In this document: positions 34,985-45,007 of the stretch, piece by piece | How the letters are laid out: the number at the start of each line of letters is the position of its first letter | Position numbering within the stretch: the first letter of the stretch is position 1 | Assembly (NCBI GenBank): GCA_022606425.2 | Contig: JAHDVF020001348.1 | Location: 546,001-610,000 of the forward strand | Length of the DNA: 64,000 nt | Direction: 5' to 3' | Source: Lepidostoma basale | Taxonomy: Eukaryota > Arthropoda > Insecta > Trichoptera > Lepidostomatidae | Program-made: the position numbers and the translations under genes | The notes under the pieces: model-generated | What the model was told of the DNA's origin: nothing | What the model saw: the letters and a program-made list of their open reading frames with translations, nothing else | Databases searched by the model: none

Positions 34985-35240
34985 TCACCAAGTCGACCAT
35001 AAGGTGACTCCGTGTAGCACAGAGGTAACACGAAAGAGCCATGCTACACGTAAGACTCTCAGACCGGATAATAAATACTGAAATACGTAGAAGGTCGGGA
35101 GTAACAGATGTCGTCGAAAGGTTAGCTAAGCTTAAATAGTCATTTGCGGGACATGCGACCAGATTGGTAGACGATAGACGGACCAAGGGTGATGGAGCGA
35201 AGACGACGTGAAGATAAAAGCCACACTTGATGATTCTACC
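34985..35240 (+). mobile_element. Family G LINE fragment
   Basis: Encodes MLHVRLSDRIINTEIRRRSG, VTDVVERLAKLK, stop, SFAGHATRLVDDRRTK: the same segment as 31255-31560 but extending further upstream. It ends where a fold-back repeat begins. Confidence 0.65.
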
Positions 35241-35264
35241 CATTATACTTTGATTAAAAAAACA

Positions 35265-35725
35265 TTTTTCAAACCACTTTTTAATAAAAAAATATTAAAA
35301 TACACGACATGTTTCGGAGGATACCTCCATCTTCAGGTGTAAAAACATAATAAAAACTAAATCAAGAAAGACTAATAAAAAACGCATTTAAAATTCGATA
35401 CAATGATTCACATTTACAAATTAACCTGGGCTTTTTGTTATAAGTAGGTACTGACAATTATTTTTTAACAGTAAGAATAAAAAATAATATTAAATAATAA
35501 TAATACATGATGATATTATAATTTAGAAAAAAATTGTAATTCAGAATTGTAATTTACTTATAATTTTTAAATTTGAATTATTGTATCGAATTTTAAATAC
35601 GTTTTTTATTAGTCTTTATTTGTTTAGTTTTTATTATATTATATTTTTACACCTGAAGATGGAGGTATCCTCCGAAACATGTCGTGTATTTTAATATTTT
35701 TTATTAAAAAGTGGTTTAAACAATG
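35265..35725. repeat. Long fold-back element with two intact hammerhead-like cores
   Basis: The arms start at attaaaaaaacatttttcaa / aacaatgtttttttaattct and meet near 35490. Each arm carries CTGAAGA, GGAGG-TAT-CCTCC, GAAA, CATGTC (35336-35306 minus; 35653-35683 plus), the cleanest examples in the window. Right edge continues into a ttactgtggaattcc motif seen after other copies. Confidence 0.85.
35653..35683 (+). ncRNA. Hammerhead ribozyme-like motif, best match
   Basis: CTGAAGA 35653-35659, stem GGAGG 35661-35665 with CCTCC 35669-35673 and loop TAT, GAAA 35674-35677, then CATGTC. ACATGT is self-complementary, as in hammerheads that cleave as dimers. Type I hammerheads of this minimal form are known from Penelope-like elements and animal retrozymes (established); that this one is active is inference. 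Confidence 0.5.
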
Positions 35726-36107
35726 TTTTTTTAATTCTTAAATTATAATATATTACTGTGGAATTCCAGTGTTAATGCCTTAACTTTCAATAAGTTTATT
35801 CTACCCGTTGTTACAGGGTTATTTCTTTTTTCGATATATTTCTAATATATTATACCTTCTTCTGTATTTCATATGTTTTATGTTTTCGAATTGATTTTTT
35901 ATATTTCACTGTAAAAAAACATTTATTTAAGATATTTACGGTCGTGATTTCAATTTTGTAAGACTCCATTATAAAATACATATTAAAAAAGCGAAATCTT
36001 TTTCGGTTTTACATTGATTTTTTAATAATGTACAAAAATAAACCAATATTAGTTACAAATTTGTTTCACTTCGCGAAGGCATTCTCAAACTATGCGTTGT
36101 CCAGTGT

Positions 36108-36560
36108 ACCTTACTTATGGAAGTGAAGCTTGGAACTGGCAAATGAATGTAGGATATATGCCGTAGAAATGAGATCACTGAGAAAAATGTGTAGAAAACG
36201 ACATATGATAAAATACCGAATGACTAAATAAGGAAAAAATGCAAGGCAGATGATTGCATCATAAGTAAAATAAAAAAAGGATCCCTGAGATGGTCTGGTG
36301 ACATATGGAACGAATGGACGAGAGAACAATGGTTAAAATGTTGTATACAAGCAGTGCGAATGGAAAGAGAAGTCGTGGAAGACCAAGGAAAGCATGGCAT
36401 GACCAAATTAATCATATACTGAAAGGCGGCCGCATTCGAAATCGGAAAAATCGACGAACGTGTATATTATTATACAATGTATGAATGTGGAGGAAACTAG
36501 AAAAGTATGTTAAGACCTCTCTCCCTACCCCTCCGGAGAAACAGCGTGATGGTTGGCAAA
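36108..36560 (+). mobile_element. RTE-A 3' fragment inside a fold-back repeat
   Basis: tatggaagtgaagcttggaa, gatccctgagatggtctggt, ggaagaccaaggaaagcatg encode YGSEAWNW, GSLRWSG and GRPRKAWHDQINHIL. Ends gagaaacagcgtgatggttg. It resembles the 11865 copy most (AxxLYTSSxNGKRSRG). Confidence 0.78.
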
Positions 36561-36660
36561 TACTATTGACTTTGGAAAGTATCTTGTCTTCCTAATGTCG
36601 AATTTTCCTGTTTGTAATGTCTATTGAGTTAATAAACTGATTTGATTTGATTTGATTATT
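36560..36660 (+). repeat. TTGAT-tailed repeat
   Basis: gactttggaaagtatcttgt, tttgtaatgtctattgagtt, aataaactgatttgatttga. Directly follows the RTE-A tail. Confidence 0.65.
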
Positions 36661-37475
36661 GTTTGTACACTAAGTCAAACATCTAATTAGTTTGAGGATG
36701 CCCTCGCTAGGCGAAACAAATTTGTAACTAGTGTTTATATTATTATATATATTTTTACATATAAAAAAATCAACAGAAACCGAAAAAGCTATCGAGTTTT
36801 CATTATATGTTTTTATTCAATATGATTTTTGACAAAATTAAACTATATAGAATTTAGCAATGATTTTTTTTTTATATATTTAAACACTAGACAAACCTAA
36901 GGCAAATTAGCAAGGAATTCCATAACGACGTTTTTTTATGAAAACACGTTTTTTTCACTTTTGAAAATGGAAAAAACATTCATAAAAAGTCGTAATAAAA
37001 AACCCTTTTTTTTTAATATATCTACTATTTCTTGACATGTCTAAATGTATTATAGTTAATAATGTTTTTGATTACTTCATATCTTTCTCGTCATGATAAA
37101 CGTATATAACATTCGAAACACGCCAAAAAATGAACGCAAAACTAAAAAAAAAAAAAAACAGTTTTAATACAAAAAAAACATATATCAATATGAAGTATAC
37201 CTACTTAAATAAATTAAACAAATTATGTTTTTTAAGTAAAACCTCAGTAATCACATTTAAAATAGATTTATTATCACAATGCATTGATAATAGTTTTAAA
37301 AATAGTAAATATTATTTAATTTATATAATACCGCAAAATTAAGCTAAATAACTCGATCAGTCATCTTTTGACTAGCAGAATTAATATTTCGTAATACAGA
37401 TATCAAAATAAATTCAAATGCTTAAATTAATAAAAGCTTTTCATTATTTTTGAATTACATAACGAAAACATGATT

Positions 37476-37574
37476 TTATTTCCTTCGGAAGCACGTGACC
37501 GCATTGAAGAGGCATCTCCAAATTTTCCCCTTGGGATGTACTGTTGTTCCGTAATCTCTTCTCTGCAACCCCAA
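37476..37574 (-). CDS. AstCC: AST-CC last exon with the bioactive peptide
   Basis: Acceptor ttatttttatttcag ends at 37575. The frame reads LGLQRR, then DYGTTVHPKGKIWRCLFN, AVTCFRRK and stop TAA (37478-37476). The stop lies inside an AATAAA (37480-37475), which may or may not be the polyadenylation signal. A longer open frame over the same bases (up to 37716) is a shadow frame and does not splice to the other exons. Confidence 0.88.
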   Translation of the reverse strand: MGLQRRDYGTTVHPKGKIWRCLFNAVTCFRRK

Positions 37575-40500
37575 CTGAAATAAAAATAATAAATAAATTA
37601 TACGACAGCGAAACAGCTTGCGCAACAAATTCGTATAAATAAATTGTGATACGTAACAAGACGACCATCGTGGCAGTGTGGCTAGAGCCTATGACAAACC
37701 ACACCGAAGGTCCCATGATTGATTCTAAGCGATGGCAGTGTGTTTGTTACACTGCCTTTGGTTTGGTGTAGAATTTTCGTGACAATAAAATGGCAATAGA
37801 CTTAGCTACCAATCATTTGTCATGAGAATCTATATTATAGGTATAAACAAATTGAATATTTTGGGTCAAAACGACCTGTTGTAAACAAAAAAATAACAAT
37901 GTTTCAAATAAAATTAAATAAACATTTAATAATGTTGAAGTATCTCACATTGCATTAGTGCTTCGAGACCATTTCGCCAAAAAATCAACTTAAATCGTTT
38001 AACAACCATCGTATTCGCCTGATTTAGCACCGTGTTACTTTTGGCTATTCCCTAAGCTTGAGAGACCGCTTTGTGGACACTGTTTTGACACGATTGAAGA
38101 AATAAAATATGAACTTTGAAAATACTTTAACAATTAGGATTGGAAAAAAACGTTGGCATAAGTGTATTGTATCGGGAGGGGAGTACTTAAAACGCGATAA
38201 AGTTAAAAAAATCGAACGAACTCAAAATACGTCGAATAAACTGATAATAATAGAAGCAGGTCAATCGTTAATCAAATGTCAATCTCCTACCACAACTCCA
38301 TCTAGGCACTGCTCCTCTTATCTTCCCCTCGGTAACAGATTTTTTTATAAATACAATCCCAACACTAACTGGTCTTCCATTCCTTGACAATAATGAAAGA
38401 CTTTATCATAAACCCTAAATTCCCCCTCGCCCTCTTTCGGAGGGACACTCCGGGCCATACATTTAGCCCCATCATAAAACAACTACCAAATCACATTCCA
38501 ACAATGTTTCCTACAGACGTAAGAGGAATAGCCATTAGAGCTGAACCTCTGTAAGCCAGACGATTCAAGTCCAAGTCCAAGTCAAATGTCAAAGTAAAAT
38601 AGTTGTTTTTTTTAATATTAGCGCTACTGACGATGGCTTGTGTACCTTAATAGGTAAACGGGAATGTAGAGTGTAGCGTTCACAAAGGTTAATACAATTA
38701 AAACCTTACATTAGGTCTTGCGACTCCCCTCGGTCTGATCTCATTTTCCTCCCTGCTGTCCATGAGCAGAGCGGCTCGTGGAAGGGGCGCAGTTTGGGCC
38801 CCCGGACCACCCGCGCCCCCAGGCTCTCTCATCCCGGCCCTGCCACCATCCTCCCCTTCCAAGGCACGCTGCAGCATCACCATCATGCGGTCCAGCAACA
38901 AAGCTGAACGTTTTGGAACCACCATCTAAAAACAAAAAAAAATAGCGGATTTTTTTTAGTACTCATTATTTTTACATTTGGATAATAATTTCTCTAGCTA
39001 ATTCCACATTCAAACAAGATGCCATGAACGCACATTTGGGCGTCTAACATGACCATCTATTTTTTCTTTCCTGGCATACTTCTCTCGGTTCTTCAACATC
39101 CGTACGTCGTGTCATGCACGCACGTCGATTTCTACGACTTCTCACGTGCCACGTTTTCCTCGGTCTTCCTCTATTTCTAGTTACGTTTACATATACTTTT
39201 GTACCATTCTATATTTATTCATTCTGTCCATGTATCTAAACCATCTTAATGATCCTTTCAATATTTTGTTATTTATATCACACTTTCATTCACACCGCAT
39301 TCACTTCTTATATTTCCATTCGACACTCTATTGTACACACATTCGTCTTAGAAATTTATTTATTTGAAGAGTATCTTGTCTTCCGAACCATCTCTCATGG
39401 GTTCCTGGTATTATGTTGTATAAATATTGTATATAATATTTTACCTGTACTCAATAGATGTCTTAAACATTTATGCAGTTTGTAATGTTCTGAGTTGATA
39501 AACTGATTTGATTTGATTTATCCAGCTTTTTATTCGCTTCCATACATAAGGGTCCGTACAAAAACATCAAAGTCTCATATTTGGGTCATGTTCTAAGGGG
39601 AGAAAAATACCACCTCCTTCGATTGATAGTAATGAGTTAAGTGAAGGGACGTCGGGGACTTGGTAGAAGGCAGCTGTCCTGTCTGTGGAACATCAAAAAA
39701 TGGACAGGAATAACAAGAGTTCAGAGCCTATTCCAAGTGGCGCAGGATAGAGATGCCTTTGCTGCTGTGATCGCCAACGTTGAGGGGACCTGACAGTGCA
39801 CCGAAAGAAGAAGAAGAAATAGGCTTTTGATAGAAACTATAAACAAATATATCGTAATAGTTAGTTTGTTAGAGGTTTAAGGTAAATCAGATACGATGAC
39901 CATGTAGATATGCGTATATTTGAAACTATTATACTAACTTGTTATTTTAACAGAATTACTTATGGTAATAATATTATTATAGGGTCATGGTTCAGAATTC
40001 ATCTCCTTGGAGGGTAGCATTAGTATGAAACTTGTATTATTATATGTAAACTTATGAATAGCAATGCGAGGGGGCCAAAAAAACATTTATAAACCTAAAA
40101 AATTTAAAGACAGTTATTTGTAGCAATAACCAAAGAAATTTGTAAAAAAAATATGTATTTATCATAATATCAATAGGCAAAATCCCGGATTTCATCAAGA
40201 AAGAATTCGAGAATATTTTAAATAAGTGTGCAAATGATTAATGATTTGTGTGAAGTATGCAAATGATTTTTCTAAAATTAATTCGAAATGAAGGATGAAA
40301 GTAGAATAAATGCAGTAGAAATGAGATCTCTTAGACGAATGTGCGGATACTCTGTGTATGATAGAGTGTCGAATGAAAATATAATAAGTCAATACGGTGC
40401 GAATAATGGTGTTATAAACAAAATAATGAAAGGATGAAGAAAGAATGGTTAAAAAATATATATGTTAACGATTTAAATGGAACTAAAAATAGAGAAACAC

Positions 40501-42577
40501 CGAGGAAAACGTGGCATGTTCTAATAAATCAAATATTGAATGTCGGCCACGTGAGGAGTCAGAGAATCCATTATTTCTGCCTATCCCTTCGGGGAGACGA
40601 CGTGATGGTTAGTTAGTGAGTTAGTTTATAATATTTCATTTCATGAATTAAATATCATGGTACTCAAATGATTTAATTGAAATCTCTTTACGGAAGTTCA
40701 TTTAAATTAATAATATATACATATTTTAAAGAATTATTGGCACTTTTTTCTTTATTTCGACAGTGGCCAGTTTTGATAGGCTCGCTGGCATCGTCTGGAA
40801 CCAGTATATCGTAGCCAGCGAACCTAGCGAAACCAGTCACTGTTGAAATAAAGACAGAAATTCTTATAAAACATCGTTATATTTCAGAAATATTTAAAAT
40901 ATCGTAGTGTCAAATATTCAATTCAAAACACGTGTAATCTCGATGACCGGTTTCTTCTGTGTCGTTTACATCAGCAGCCTATCCGAAATATATCGATAAA
41001 AAAAAGATCAAACTAATCGTAAATAAATCCAAATGTCTAAAATTTATTATATTGTATGTAATTCATGTCTTAGCTTCGGTTTCAGTTTTATGTTATACAT
41101 CATTCTGTCCTATAAAGCTACAAATTTCAGGTTTATTACATAATTAGGTGGTCGTGTATCTTATTATAACCTGATAAACCTAACCCGCCATGACGTCTTT
41201 GACCCTCTGCCGTCAACCCTTCATATAGTGGCAACATTATATTAATATATACAGGGGGTGGAATAACACAACGTCTCCCGTACGAGTAAAATGTTATCAT
41301 ACATAGGTAAAGTGCGACCACTCGTTTTGTATAAAACTTTAATTAGAATATTCTTCTAACAAAACGTTTTTTTAAATACTAAAACATTTTTAATATTTGA
41401 ATCTTAATCAATTTATTTATATGGTAAACACCTAGTTCGTCAGGGTAGGAGAATAAACCAAACAAAAAATAAGGGAACAACATACATAAAAATTTATATG
41501 AAATGGAGGGGAGAAAAAGGGGTTGGAGGAAGTGTACACGAGGACAAAAGGGATGTTAGAACAGTGAGCCATGATCATTAGGGAATAATTATGACGTTCC
41601 TCAACATTGATACATTGTGTCATGCATCACCGTCAATTTCTCCGACTTCTCACGTGGCCGACATTAAATGAATAATTAAATCGTGCCACGTTTTCCTCGG
41701 TCTCGTTCATAACAAAACAACATTTAATAATGCCTTAGAAATTCTCAAACAAAAAAAATCGTATTGTTTATTTAATATGGAGTTTTATACAATTATTAAA
41801 GAAACCATAAATTTATCAAACAATTCAAATAATTAAAAACAGCAATTAAAAAATACAACATCTCAAATGAACCATTGGCCCTAAAATGGTCGTAAACCTC
41901 CGAAAACAATATTTTCTGGTATTTAAGACTAAAACTAACTAATTAACCATCACGCCGTCTCCCCGAAGGGGTAGGCAGATAGAATGGACTGCCACACTTT
42001 TTATTCTGACATATTCCTCTCGATTCCTCAACATTCATACATCGTGTCATGCACGCGCGTCGATTTCTCTGACTCCTCACATGGCCGACATTCAATATTT
42101 GATTTATTTGATCGTGCCACGTTTTCCTCGGTCTTCCTCTATTTCTGGTTCCATTAACATCATTAACATATAATTTTTTTACCATTCTTTCTTCATTCAT
42201 TCTTTCCATATGTCCAAACCATCTTAATGATCCTTTCATTATTTTGTTCATGACACCATCATTCGCACCGCATTCACTTCTTATATTTTAATTCGACACT
42301 CTATCATACACAGAGTATCCAGACATGCGTCTAAGAGATCTCATTTTTACTGCATTTATTCTACTTTCATCCTTCTTTTGCCAGTTCCATGCTTCGCTTC
42401 CATATTTAAGACTATTTGTTATTTAAAAAAGAGTATTACCGGATATTCGTCGTAATTAATTTTGATGTCATTGACTTCCAAATCTCCGCTATCCTGAGGA
42501 TTGTCCTGAGCAGGCGATGCTCGCGAGAAGTCGAAGGCCAGGAGTAGAAACAGTACCAGCGTCACAAAAACTTGCAT
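37476..42577 (-). CDS. AstCC: Allatostatin double C (AST-CC) neuropeptide precursor, three coding exons
   Basis: Join of 42577-42440, 38925-38710 and 37574-37476, 46 + 72 + 32 codons plus stop, all introns phase 0, giving a 150-residue secreted prohormone. Residues 1-20 form a hydrophobic signal segment (MQVFVTLVLFLLLAFDFSRA). Residues 47-75 include PKR followed by SALLLDRMMVMLQRAL, and a second dibasic site (QRR) near 122-123 precedes the C-terminal peptide, which contains WRCLFNAVTCF and ends RRK. The two cysteines six residues apart, with FNAVTCF between and around them, are the hallmark of AST-CC, paralogue of allatostatin C; these peptides form one disulfide and act through somatostatin-like receptors (family knowledge). 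Splice sites are consensus: tatctttgcag, tttttgtttttag and ttatttcag acceptors; CCG|GTAATA and AAT|GTAAGG donors. Intron 1 is about 3.5 kb and intron 2 about 1.1 kb, both packed with transposon debris. The identification rests on the last exon; the first two are joined by phase and orientation. Confidence 0.85.
37660..37895 (+). mobile_element. tRNA-headed SINE in AST-CC intron 2
   Basis: gacgaccatcgtggcagtgt, accgaaggtcccatgattga (B box decayed), tgacaataaaatggcaatag and cgacctgttgtaaac then A-rich. Opposite strand to the host gene. Confidence 0.72.
37930..38260 (+). mobile_element. Mariner-type fragment, C-terminal half, in AST-CC intron 2
   Basis: Reads QPSYSPDLAPCYFWLFPKLE, RPLCGHCFDTIEEIK, then after shifts IGKKRWHKCIVSGGEYLKRD. 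In the YSPDLAPxD box the last catalytic Asp is replaced by Tyr (C-Y-F-W). Neither inverted repeat is visible. Confidence 0.8.
38710..38925 (-). CDS. AstCC: AST-CC middle exon
   Basis: A 216-nt, 72-codon exon, much more GC-rich than its surroundings. The acceptor is a long T-run ending in gtttttag directly before ATGGTGGTTCC; the donor is CCTAAT|GTAAGG. It encodes a dibasic PKR then an amphipathic SALLLDRMMVMLQRAL segment, a Gly/Pro/Ala-rich spacer and a polar end (EENEIRPRGVARPN). The ATG at its start is internal to the joined frame, not an initiator. Confidence 0.75.
39025..39575 (-). mobile_element. RTE-A 3' fragment split by a TTGAT-tailed repeat
   Basis: 39025-39360 is antisense RTE-A (cacgttttcctcggtcttcc on plus). 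The family continues at 39526-39575 (tattcgcttccatacataag, ggtccgtac). A foreign TTGAT-tailed repeat fills 39362-39525. It lies in AST-CC intron 1, same strand as the gene. Confidence 0.72.
39362..39525 (+). repeat. TTGAT-tailed repeat inside RTE-A
   Basis: gaagagtatcttgtcttccg, aaccatctctcatgggttcc, tttacctgtactcaatagat and gataaactgatttgatttga. RTE-A continues on both sides. Confidence 0.65.
39576..39825 (+). mobile_element. RTE-C 3' fragment inside AST-CC intron 1
   Basis: Reads KVSYLGHVLRGEKYHLLRLI, then a stop, GRRGLGRRQLSCLWNIKKWT, and FAAVIANVEGT with stop and (GAA)n at 39808-39820. Opposite strand to the host gene. Confidence 0.75.
40280..40627 (+). mobile_element. RTE-A 3' fragment in AST-CC intron 1
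   Basis: NEMKDESRINAVEMRSLRRM, CGYSVYDRVSNENI, then VKKYMLTI-like shifted part and PRKTWHVLINQILNVGHVRS. Ends gagacgacgtgatggttagt, tagtgagttag. Confidence 0.8.
40650..40885. repeat. Fold-back element, 13455 family, diverged, in AST-CC intron 1
   Basis: Left acagtggccagttttgatag, gctcgctggcatcgtctgga; right gtagccagcgaacctagcga, aaccagtcactgttgaaata. The edge caaatgatttaattgaaatc is shared with other copies. Confidence 0.7.
41585..41720 (-). mobile_element. RTE-A short fragment in AST-CC intron 1
   Basis: gtgtcatgcatcaccgtcaa, ttctcacgtggccgacatta and cgtgccacgttttcctcggt on plus, antisense RTE-A C-terminus. No tail. Confidence 0.6.
41938..42416 (-). mobile_element. RTE-A 3' fragment just downstream of AST-CC exon 1
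   Basis: The minus strand reads MNKIMKGSLRWFGHMERMNE, TRNRGRPRKTWHDQINQILN, RACMTRCMNVEESRGICQNK and FYLPTPSGRRRDG. It ends only 24 bases from the exon 1 donor at 42440, so it sits in the very start of intron 1. Confidence 0.85.
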
Positions 42578-42584
42578 CCTGATC
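42440..42584 (-). CDS. AstCC: AST-CC exon with start codon and signal peptide
   Basis: Acceptor tatctttgcag ends at 42585 with a pyrimidine-rich tract, then GATCAGG and the ATG at 42577, so an untranslated exon must lie upstream (above 42586). The coding part is 138 nt (46 codons) and ends at donor CCG|GTAATA. A hydrophobic stretch of about 15 residues follows the Met-Gln start, then an acidic propeptide (DNPQDSGDLEVNDIKINYDE). Confidence 0.8.
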
Positions 42585-42642
42585 CTGCAAAGATATGAGA
42601 ATACCAAAATTTTGTTAGTGGAATACTTCGTTTGTAAAAAAA

Positions 42643-42795
42643 ACCATCCGGAGGGGTTGGCAAAAATGATAGGCCGCCATAATGTTATCTTCTGATACAC
42701 ATCTCCAGTTTACTCTATATTAATACACGTAACATGCACGCTCGTCAATTTTTCCGACATCAAATGTGGCCGCCTCTCAAATTTTTATTTATTTT
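42643..42795 (-). mobile_element. RTE-A short 3' fragment upstream of AST-CC exon 1
   Basis: ccatccggaggggttggcaa, then acatgcacgctcgtcaattt on plus. About 60 bases from the exon 1 acceptor. Confidence 0.55.
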
Positions 42796-42826
42796 TTCAT
42801 CATCGTCATCAATCCTCCTGAAGATC

Positions 42827-43018
42827 CTGAAGAAATATGACTACTGAACGCCTTGAAATACGGCTCTATCTGTATTTATTCACCACAGGGGTTCTGAAGA
42901 AATATGACTACTAAACGTCTTGAAATATGGCTCTCTCTGTATCTGTTCTCCACAGAGATCGCCAATGTCAGGAGGTCCTGAAGAAATATGACTACTGTAG
43001 TCTTGAAACATGTATTTT
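42827..43018 (+). repeat. Three tandem units with hammerhead-like motif
   Basis: ctgaagaaatatgactact starts at 42827, 42894 and 42978. Units 1 and 2 continue gaacgccttgaaatacggct / aaacgtcttgaaatatggct. Unit 3 has a stem GACTA/TAGTC, then TTGAAACATGTA. The third unit is preceded by atcgccaatgtcaggaggtc, a snippet of the RTE-C tail. Confidence 0.6.
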
Positions 43019-43277
43019 TAGATATTGTGTTAGCTGTAGGTTTCATTATATTTCCAATAAACGATGGAATTTTCACATGAACTGATTTCTAAAAACATTA
43101 CGCACTGATTTCTAGTATCGATTAATGATACGTAAATTTCTCGTATCGATTTATGGGACGAATGCGGGTTTTGCTATCGCACGGTCAATCGAATAAACTA
43201 AATTCATTATGAGATACACACGTTACACAAGCCATAACCTGATTGCAAATTGTTATGCAAAAACCCACAAAACTGTA

Positions 43278-43800
43278 CGAGGTCTGTCCATTAAATACGC
43301 GAACTGCGTTGCTCGGGTGGTCCTCAGAAGAAATTCGCGTCAGAGCACTGGCTACTTTGTTGCCAGGTGAGCCACTAAGTGAATCCATAATCACCAAACC
43401 GTCGAGGTAAACGTACCGCTCGAACGGGGAATTTTGTTGTGGCGCATATTTTATGCTCTTCTCGACAATAGAGATTGACAAACAGATATGAGACAACAAG
43501 TCAATATCAAATTTATGGTGAAACTTGGGAAAATTATCGGTAAATTCATGAAATGTTAAAAGCTGTTTATGGAGCTAAGACACTGAAGGAAACTGCCCTT
43601 TTTAAGTGGATCAAGAGTTTTAGTGAGGGCCGTGATGACTGCAAGGACGATGCAAGTTCAAGACGACCGTCGACTTCCTGTGTTGATGAAAACATTGAAC
43701 GTGTTCGGTTTGTTATGCTTTCCAATCATTGATTAACTGTTCAGATGATTACTGATGAACTAAATTTAGGAAAATCGTCTGTCTGAAAATCGTCATCAGA
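43278..43800 (+). mobile_element. Mariner-type fragment, 5' half
   Basis: After TA at 43276 the sequence cgaggtctgtccattaaata looks like a terminal inverted repeat. Then a frame reads QQVNIKFMVKLGKIIG and AVYGAKTLKETALFKWIKSF, SEGRDDCKDDASSRRPSTSC, VDENIERVRFVMLSNH, stop, LTVQMITDELNLGKSSV, i.e. both helix-turn-helix domains and the linker. The catalytic domain and right end are missing. Confidence 0.8.
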
Positions 43801-43844
43801 AAATCGTCTGAAAATCGAGCAAAAAATAAGGTTACTAGCTTAAA

Positions 43845-44015
43845 AACAGTTAAAAACACAGCTGAAAGAGCTGTTAATCTAATGACAGACTTTCATGGTT
43901 TAACTACCGCAGATGAATAACATAAGCAGTTCATATTATGTTGTGTGCAAGAACATAGAAAAATTTACCCAGACTGTAAAAAAAGAGACTTTGAAGAGGA
44001 AATATCCAAATAAAT
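43845..44015 (+). other. Unidentified coding-like fragment
   Basis: One frame reads NTAERAVNLMTDFHGLTTAD then stop, HKQFILCCVQEHRKIYPDCK, KRDFEEEISK and stop. It looks like the end of a decayed protein but is not in frame with the mariner piece before it. I do not recognise the family; a transposon-derived host or element protein is possible. Confidence 0.3.
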
Positions 44016-44294
44016 AAATATAAATTTTGACCTTTTTTGATAATTACAAGAAAAGCATTACATAAATATATGTTTTCATCAGAATTTATCTAATATAATG
44101 ATTTTAAGTGATCATCTACAATTAAATTTAAGGGACACTTAAATCAGCTATTTTCTAAATCTTCGAGGCCAAGTCGGCACGGGTTAGAATTAACGTAGGA
44201 AGTTGAAATTCTGTATTTGAGTAACTAGTAGACTATTAAACATAATTAGGGGGTATGCGTTTCAATAATCCATATAAGGGACACCCTAATATAC

Positions 44295-44295
<1 letters not shown>

Positions 44296-44329
<34 letters not shown>

Positions 44330-44770
44330 CATCACGCCGTCTCCCCGAAAGGGTAGGCAGAAAGAATGGACTGTCACACTTTTACTGATGCGGCACTCCA
44401 TCCTTCTCTTTTCGCTCCGCTGGAGACGCGGTGTGATGGGTTGCGAACCTCATCGCCACCAATAGGCATCTCCCGCGCACACTTCGATCGTGCAATACCC
44501 ACAAAATAAATCTAAAACAAATAACATAAAATACAATGATATAAAATAAAATAACAAAATAAAAATAATTTAACACAAAATGTTCTTTTTAGATGGTGCA
44601 CATATTGTCTATTTAATTTATTTTCCACGAATCCACCGTTTTTTTAATTTAGCACATAATGTAATAACACATAATGCTTTTTTCGATGTTGCACATGTTG
44701 ACATGGACGATCTGGACATTTGGGTTTATTTAATTTATGTTACACGTATCCACCGTTTTTTAAATTAGCT
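44296..44770 (-). mobile_element. SINE-like element sharing the RTE-A 3' end, with duplicated distal end
   Basis: Second long copy of the element at 18284, starting with eight CTAA units. Its far end is duplicated: the stretch with ttatttaatttattttccac and gtatccaccgttttttaa occurs at 44610-44660 and again at 44728-44768. Confidence 0.7.
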
Positions 44771-45007
44771 GTAATTAGGCACTTAACCAGCAAGAACTTA
44801 AAAATAATATTAAAGAAAATATTCAAATTGTCATTGGAACAAAAGAAAAATTTATTTTTACATCTGTCAAAATTCTCTATAAAAACGATAAAACTAATAT
44901 AATTTTAACAGCAGAACAAAAGTATTACGTGTCACAATTAACTATTATAAAGTGCAGCAACAGTTAAATTGACCAAAAGAATACATACATTGATAAAAAA
45001 AAAATTA

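Larger units (their letters stand above)
35990..36810. repeat. Fold-back element split by an RTE-A insertion
   Basis: Left arm 36000-36105 (gttacaaatttgtttcactt, cgcgaaggcattctcaaact) and right arm 36685-36800 (tttgaggatgccctcgctag, gcgaaacaaatttgtaacta) are inverted copies; RTE-A and a TTGAT-tailed repeat lie between. Confidence 0.75.

Noticed and set aside
35265..35725. Fold-backs as ordinary cut-and-paste MITEs
   Set aside because: No consistent target-site duplication or terminal motif of a known DNA transposon superfamily was seen, and the conserved part lies toward the centre. Left as an open class rather than called MITE.
37444..37716. A 90-codon minus-strand frame
   Set aside because: It overlaps the AST-CC last exon in a different frame and has no family features; the spliced frame gives the neuropeptide.
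38280..38560. Possible coding stretch after the mariner piece in intron 2
   Set aside because: Pro/Ser-rich readings in several frames (ccccctcgccctctttcgga) but stops in all frames and no recognised family.
38741..38935. Gly/Trp-rich minus-strand frame overlapping exon 2
   Set aside because: Shadow of the GC-rich AST-CC exon; its start lies in the intron T-run.
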